Positions 59,301-64,000 of a stretch of 64,000 bases of DNA are shown here, piece by piece; within the stretch, counting starts at the first letter, position 1, and the number at the start of each line of letters is the position of its first letter. Below the pieces are notes generated by a model. The model made no database searches. It worked only from the letters and a program-made list of their open reading frames with translations, and was not told where the DNA came from. Where the stretch lies: assembly GCA_964019135.1 (NCBI GenBank), contig OZ025260.1, positions 34,342,254-34,406,253 on the forward strand. The letters run 5' to 3'. The translations under genes were made by a program, and so were the position numbers. The DNA comes from Arenicola marina (Eukaryota > Annelida > Polychaeta > Arenicolidae).

Positions 59301-62300
59301 GTTTTTATGCCTACAAGTAAAATACCAAATATTGGTTGAAAGCAAATCCAGTAATTTTCAAGTGAAACTACAAGCACTATTCTAATACCACCCAAGCTTA
59401 AGCACGTGGTGTATACTTCATGCCCTATTCTAAAACTTATTCATAATATTCTATTGCGTGCTGGGAGTCGTGTGTATCTGGTATGACAACATCAGGCCAC
59501 TGCCTGTGAAGGCTAAATTGGGACACGAAGCTTCTCGAGACAATGAGGTGGCGCGGGGTTAAACATGTCCCAGGTGCCAGGGCGTGAACCCATGACCGGT
59601 TTGTCTGCAGCCGAATGTAATAGTGAAGGGCCATTCAGCCACCCACTCGCCGCATGCTCACCTCGAACGTCTCCAGGAGAACTGTCCTCTTGCAGTAGGG
59701 ACGGACTGGGCGCGGGAAGCGAATGTTCGGATTGTCCTGGAAGTTGTCCGCAAACTGTTCCAGGCAATTGGCTTCGAAGCGCAGGTCTATCTGTAATACA
59801 CATATAGATGCAATGAAGGAGGGTTGTGTGGTTGGGGAGATGGTGTGGTGATTAAAATCTGTAATACACATATAGATGCAAGGATGGATGGCTGTGGGGT
59901 TGGGGAGATGGTGTGGTGATTAAAATCTGTAATACACATATAGATGCAATGAAGGAGGGTTGTGTGGTTGGGGAGATGGTGTGGTGATTAAAATCTGTAA
60001 TACACATATAGATGCAAGGATGGATGGCTGTGTGGTTGGGGAGATGGTGTGGTGATTAAAATCTGTAATACACATATAGATGCAATGAAGGAGGGTTGTG
60101 TGGTTGGGGAGATGGTGTGGTGATTAAAATCTGTAATACACATATAGATGCAAGGATGGATGGCTGTGGGGTTGGGGAGATGGTGTGGTGATTAAAATAT
60201 GTGCTACACATATAGATGCAAGGATGGAGGGCTGTGTGGTTTGGGAGATGGTGTGGTGATTAAAATATGTGATACACATATAGATGCAAGGATGGATGGC
60301 TGTGGGGTTGGGGAGATGGTGCGGTGATTAAAATCTGTAATTAACATATAGATGCAAGGATGAAGGGCTGTGTAGTTTTGGAGATGGTGTGGTGATTAAA
60401 ATCTGTGATACACATATAGATGCAAGGATGGATGGCTGTGTGGTTGGGGAGATGGTGTGGTGATTAAAATCTGTAATACACATATAGATGCAAGGATGGA
60501 TGGCTGTGTGGTTGGGGAGTTGGTGTGATGATTAAAATCTGTAATACACATATAGATGCAAGGATGAGGGGCTGTGTAGTTTTGGAGATGGTGTGGTGAT
60601 TAAAATCTGTGATATACATATAGATGCAAGGATGGATGGCTGTGGGGTTGGGGAGATGATATGGTAATTAAAATCTGTGATATACGTATAGATGAAGCTG
60701 CCTTCACAAATCTATCTTTTCACTTCGCATTTGTCAATTGTCTGCAAATGAGCTGTTCATATTCAACCATTTTCGAAATTATTACGGCAAGCTATCTGCT
60801 ACAATAAAACTGATGGAGGCTGATGCTAACCTGTCTCGTCATCAAGTCGGAGAATTCTGCGACGCACTCCTTGAGGCTGAGCCACCGCAGACTTGGTATC
60901 ATGCACTCCCCCAGCACAGCCAGCGCCTTCAGGATCTTCAGGTCCATTGTGACAGACTTGTACACCCCTGGGTGCAGAACCTGGGGGCGGAGTACCCATG
61001 GCAACAGATACACGCCTGATATTCATTCATAGGCATGGATCATTAAGTTCGGTTACAAACGCCGACCGTGTCAATTCAGTTTCTTTTGAAAACACACAGA
61101 GGGTGGGTGTTGGAAAATCATCCTTGACATCAGTTTCACCATGTACATGACAGACTTCAGTACTATTGAATGGAGTAAACACGTACGCATAAAGCATTAC
61201 TATCAGAGGGTGGGAGTTGGAATAGCATCCTTGGTGGGCTGTAGATATATCATTAGATAAAATGTGGTTAACCTCTTTAACATCAACAAGAGGCTTGAAG
61301 GCCAGAGAACTGTTCATTTAACTTAAACATGTCATGTAACATCCATAATATATCCTGAAATTTATTACGTAATCAGTCAGTTATATAGAACGTTTTACAC
61401 TCCTTTTGCCAGGCCAGAAATGATGTGTCCTTAGTTACGCCTATCCTATGTGAACCCTGTGTGTATAGAGCTAGACCACCCTTGATACCCCCCTCCCCCC
61501 ATAAACCCACCCCCCCACTCACCTTCACGGCGAGATCTCATCATCCTCGCCTGCCTGAGGCGGCGTGTAAGCCTCGCTTTGTTACCCCCCCACACACCCA
61601 CCCCCCCACTCACCTTCACGGCGACTGGCAGCAGCGGGATCTCATCATCCTCGCCTGCCTGGGGCGGCGGGTAAGCCTCGCTTTGTTACCCCCCCCCCCC
61701 CACTCACCTTCACGGCGACTGGCAGCAGCGGGATCTCATCATCCTCGCCTGCCTGGGGCGGCGGGTAAGCCTCGCTTTGTTACCCCCTCCCCCCCCACAC
61801 ACACACCCACCCCCCCACTCACCTTCACGGCGACTGGCAGCAGCGGGATCTCATCATCCTCGCTTGCCTGGGGCGGCGGGTAAGCCTCGCTTTGTTACCC
61901 CCCCACACACCCACCCCCCCACTCACCTTCACGGCGACTGGCAGCAGCGGGATCTCATCATCCTCGCCTGCCTGGGGCGGCGGGTAAGCCTCGCTTTGTT
62001 ACCCCCCCCCCCACACCCCCCCCCCCCCCCACTCACCTTCACGGCGACTGGCAGCAGCGGGATCTCATCATCCTCGCCTGCCTGGGGCGGCGGGTAAGCC
62101 TCGCTTTGTTACCCCCTCCCCCCCCACACACACACCCACCCCCCCACTCACCTTCACGGCGACTGGCAGCAGCGGGATTTCATCATCCTCGCCTGCCTGA
62201 GGCGGCGGGTAAGCCTCGCTTTGTTACCCCCCCCCCCCACTCACCTTCACGGCGACTGGCAGCAGCGAGATCTCATCATCCTCGCCTGCCTGAGGCGGCG

Positions 62301-64000
62301 GGTAAGCCTCGCTTTGTTACCCTCCCACACACCCACCCCCCCACTCACCTTCACGGCGACTGGCAGCAGCGGGATCTCATCATCCTCGCCTGCCTGGGGC
62401 GGCGGGTAAGCCTCGCTTTGTTACCCCCCCCCCCCACTCACCTTCACGGCGACTGGCAGCAGCGAGATCTCATCATCCTCGCCTGCCTGGGGTGGCGGGT
62501 AAGCCTCGCTTTGTTACCCCCCCCCCCCACTCACCTTCACGGCGACTGGCAGCAGCGAGATCTCATCATCCTCGCCTGCCTGAGGCGGCGGGTAAGCCTC
62601 GCTTTGTTACCCCCCCCCCCCCCCACTCACCTTCACGGCGACTGGCAGCAGCGGGATCTCATCATCCTCGCCTGCCTGGGGCGGCGGGTAAGCCTCGCTT
62701 TGTTACCCCCCCCCCCCCCACTCACCTTCACGGCGACTGGCAGCAGCGGGATCTCATCATCCTCGCCTGCCTGGGGCGGCGGGTAAGCCTCGCTTTGTTA
62801 CCCCCTCCCCCCCCACACACACACCCACCCCTCCACTCACCTTCACGGCGACTGGCAGCAGCGGGATCTCATCATCCTCGCCTGCCTGGGGCGGCGGGTA
62901 ACCCTCGCTTTGTTACCCACCCCCCCCCCGCCCACTCACCTTCACGGCGACTGGCAGCAGCGGGATCTCATCATCCTCGCCTGCCTGGGGCGGCGGGTAA
63001 GCCTCGCTTTGTTACCCCCTCCCCCCCCACACACACACCCACCCCCCCACTCACCTTCACGGCGACTGGCAGCAGCGGGATTTCATCATCCTCGCCTGCC
63101 TGGGGTGGCGGGTAAGCCTCGCTTTGTTACCCCCTCCCCCCCCCACACACACACCCACCCCCCCACTCACCTTCACGGCGACTGGCAGCAGCGGGATTTC
63201 ATCATCCTCGCCTGCCTGAGGCGGCGGGTAAGCCTCGCTTTGTTACCCTCCCACACACCCACCCCCCCACTCACCTTCACGGCGACTGGCAGCAGCGGGA
63301 TTTCATCATCCTCGCCTGCCTGGGGTGGCGGGTAAGCCTCGCTTTGTTACCCCCCCCCCCCCCACTCACCTTCACGGCGACTGGCAGCAGCGAGATCTCA
63401 TCATCCTCGCCTGCCTGAGGCGGCGGGTAAGCCTCGCTTTGTTACCCCCCCACACACCCTCCCCCGCCACTCACCTTCACGGCGACTGGCAGCAGCGGGA
63501 TCTCATCATCCTCGCCTGCCTGAGGCGGCGTGTAAGCCTCGCTTTGTTACCCCCCCACACACCCACCCCCCCACTCACCTTCACGGCGACTGGCAGCAGC
63601 GGGATTTCATCATCCTCGCCTGCCTGAGGCGGCGTGTAAGCCTCGCTTTGTCACCCCCCCACACACCCACCCCCCCACTCACCTTCACGGCGACTGGCAG
63701 CAGCGGGATCTCATCATCCTCGCCTGCCTGGGGCGGCGGGTAAGCCTCGCTTTGTTACCCCCCCACACACCCTCCCCCGCCACTCACCTTCACGGCGACT
63801 GGCAGCAGCGGGATCTCATCATCCTCGCCTGCCTGAGGCGGCGGGTAAGCCTCGCTTTGTTACCCCCCCACACACCCTCCCCCGCCACTCACCTTCACGG
63901 CGACTGGCAGCAGCGGGATTTCATCATCCTCGCCTGCCTGGGGTGGCGGGTAAGCCTCGCTTTGTTACCCCCCCCCCCCCCACTCACCTTCACGGCGACT
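56399..64000 (-). CDS. ADCK2: ADCK2, aarF/UbiB-family mitochondrial kinase-like protein, C-terminal part
   Basis: Member of the ADCK/UbiB atypical kinase family linked to coenzyme Q and mitochondrial lipid metabolism (family knowledge). Exons, 5' to 3' on the minus strand: one of the reiterated VAVK-coding copies in 61510-64000, then 60980-60831, 59790-59662, 59117-59013, 58173-58093, 57718-57548, 57203-57075 and 56575-56399. All are phase 0. These seven exons encode 313 residues. Motifs in order: VLHPGVYKSV directly after the VAVK lysine, the family segment WLSLKECVAEFSDLM, IDLRFEANCLEQF, VDNFVHGDLHPGNIL (catalytic loop), IFLDTGMTATL (DTG in the DFG position) and the hallmark MESNFASVLIAIYVLEGLGR near the stop. 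Human ADCK2 is 626 aa, so roughly half is beyond the right edge. Which VAVK copy is really spliced cannot be told. ADCK1 and ADCK5 fit less well. Confidence 0.92.
57700..57835 (-). repeat. Duplicated ADCK2 acceptor region
   Basis: CTTGCTCTCCTCCTGAAT(A/G)ATGG occurs at 57708 and again at about 57801, each followed on the plus strand by a long G run. The first includes the genuine acceptor (AG at 57720-57719) and the first bases of the exon; the second is a single extra copy. Another G run follows at 57850-57866. Confidence 0.75.
58470..58890 (-). mobile_element. tRNA-derived SINE with four tandem heads
   Basis: On the minus strand the tRNA-like head (CCTCCCTAGCTCAGTGAGTA, AGC, ... GGTCGTGGGTTCGAACCC) is repeated four times with a 72-bp period (58600-58877). 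One body follows, with CTGGCACCTGCATCTGGGGC and CATTGTCTCGGGAGG, ending near 58480. The A-box (TAGCTCAGTGAGTAAGC) and B-box (GGTTCGAACCC) are both excellent. It sits in an ADCK2 intron in the sense direction. Confidence 0.8.
59480..59615 (-). mobile_element. SINE copy, partial
   Basis: The minus strand shows GGTCATGGGTTCACGCCCTG, GCACCTGGGACATG and CATTGTCTCGAGAAGC, the same order as the bodies at 34861 and 58470 but more diverged and without a clear A-box. Confidence 0.6.
59789..60690 (-). repeat. 68-bp array copying an ADCK2 3' splice site, about 13 units
   Basis: On the minus strand each unit ends GCATCTATATGTGTATTACAG followed by AT. The last unit runs into the genuine exon starting ATAGACCTGCGC at 59790. 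Most copies keep the terminal CAG; a few (for example near 60200 and 60268) have changed it. Confidence 0.93.
61510..64000 (-). repeat. Reiterated ADCK2 exon segment with donor, at least 25 units, open at right edge
   Basis: On the minus strand each unit of about 92-118 bp reads CTTACCCGCCGCCCCAG, then 45 bases encoding AGEDDEIPLLPVAVK, then donor GTGAGTGGGGG, a G-rich stretch of variable length and TAACAAAGCGAGG. In ADCK2 the VAVK lysine precedes VLHPG, which is exactly where the next exon starts (60980). Units begin on the plus strand at about 61517, 61609, 61702, 61816, 61920 and on to 63980. The unit nearest the next exon (61517-61566) lacks 13 of these bases and loses the frame. The plus-strand proline/histidine-rich frames are by-products. 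Confidence 0.95.

Noticed and set aside
61425-63627. Series of plus-strand proline/histidine-rich frames up to 226 residues
   Set aside because: They run antisense across the ADCK2 exon array and its C-rich spacers. The minus strand reads the known AGEDDEIPLLPVAVK motif with a donor.

Overview
This is eukaryotic nuclear DNA, most likely from a marine invertebrate and probably a mollusc or other lophotrochozoan. The genes have many short GT..AG exons, the protein sequences resemble invertebrate homologues (the BPI-like protein is close in layout to oyster BPI), and tRNA-derived SINEs and short inverted-repeat DNA elements are present. There is no prokaryotic gene organisation. The species call is inference.

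Three protein genes can be reconstructed with every exon phase closing. (1) An LBP/BPI-family lipopolysaccharide-binding protein lies on the minus strand, with coding exons from 20727 down to 6118 (15 exons, 492 aa, complete). (2) PAN3, the adaptor subunit of the PAN2-PAN3 poly(A) nuclease, lies on the plus strand, 27596-48532 (18 exons, 777 aa, complete). (3) ADCK2, an aarF/UbiB-family mitochondrial kinase-like protein, lies on the minus strand from 56399 off the right edge; the C-terminal seven exons plus a reiterated upstream exon segment are present. The three genes act in separate processes (innate immunity, mRNA deadenylation, mitochondrial coenzyme Q biology), and nothing suggests they work together.

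Layout: 1-174 is the end of a DNA element. 0.67-5.73 kb is a 31-35 bp minisatellite. 6.1-20.7 kb is the BPI gene, with a 38-bp array in intron 13 and a 6.4-kb array of 43-bp units in intron 1. 20.8-25.2 kb holds two more arrays around a probable BPI promoter and noncoding exon. 25.2-27.6 kb is the PAN3 5' flank. 27.6-48.5 kb is PAN3, with seven or more arrays and a 1.6-kb inverted-repeat transposon in its introns. 48.8-56.4 kb is gene-poor intergenic DNA. 56.4-64 kb is ADCK2.

The outstanding feature is that many arrays are seeded exactly on exon-intron junctions, so they reiterate real splice sites with flanking exon bases. PAN3 intron 14 starts with about 31 copies of its own 5' splice site (44-bp unit) and ends with about 58 copies of its own 3' splice site, including branch-point-like and pyrimidine sequence (65-bp unit). 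PAN3 intron 17 starts with about 53 copies of its donor (30-bp unit), and PAN3 exon 6 with its donor is reiterated 6 times. An ADCK2 acceptor is reiterated about 13 times. The ADCK2 exon segment encoding the VAVK lysine motif plus its donor is present at least 25 times. I find this splice-site-embedding minisatellite architecture the most unusual thing in the window.
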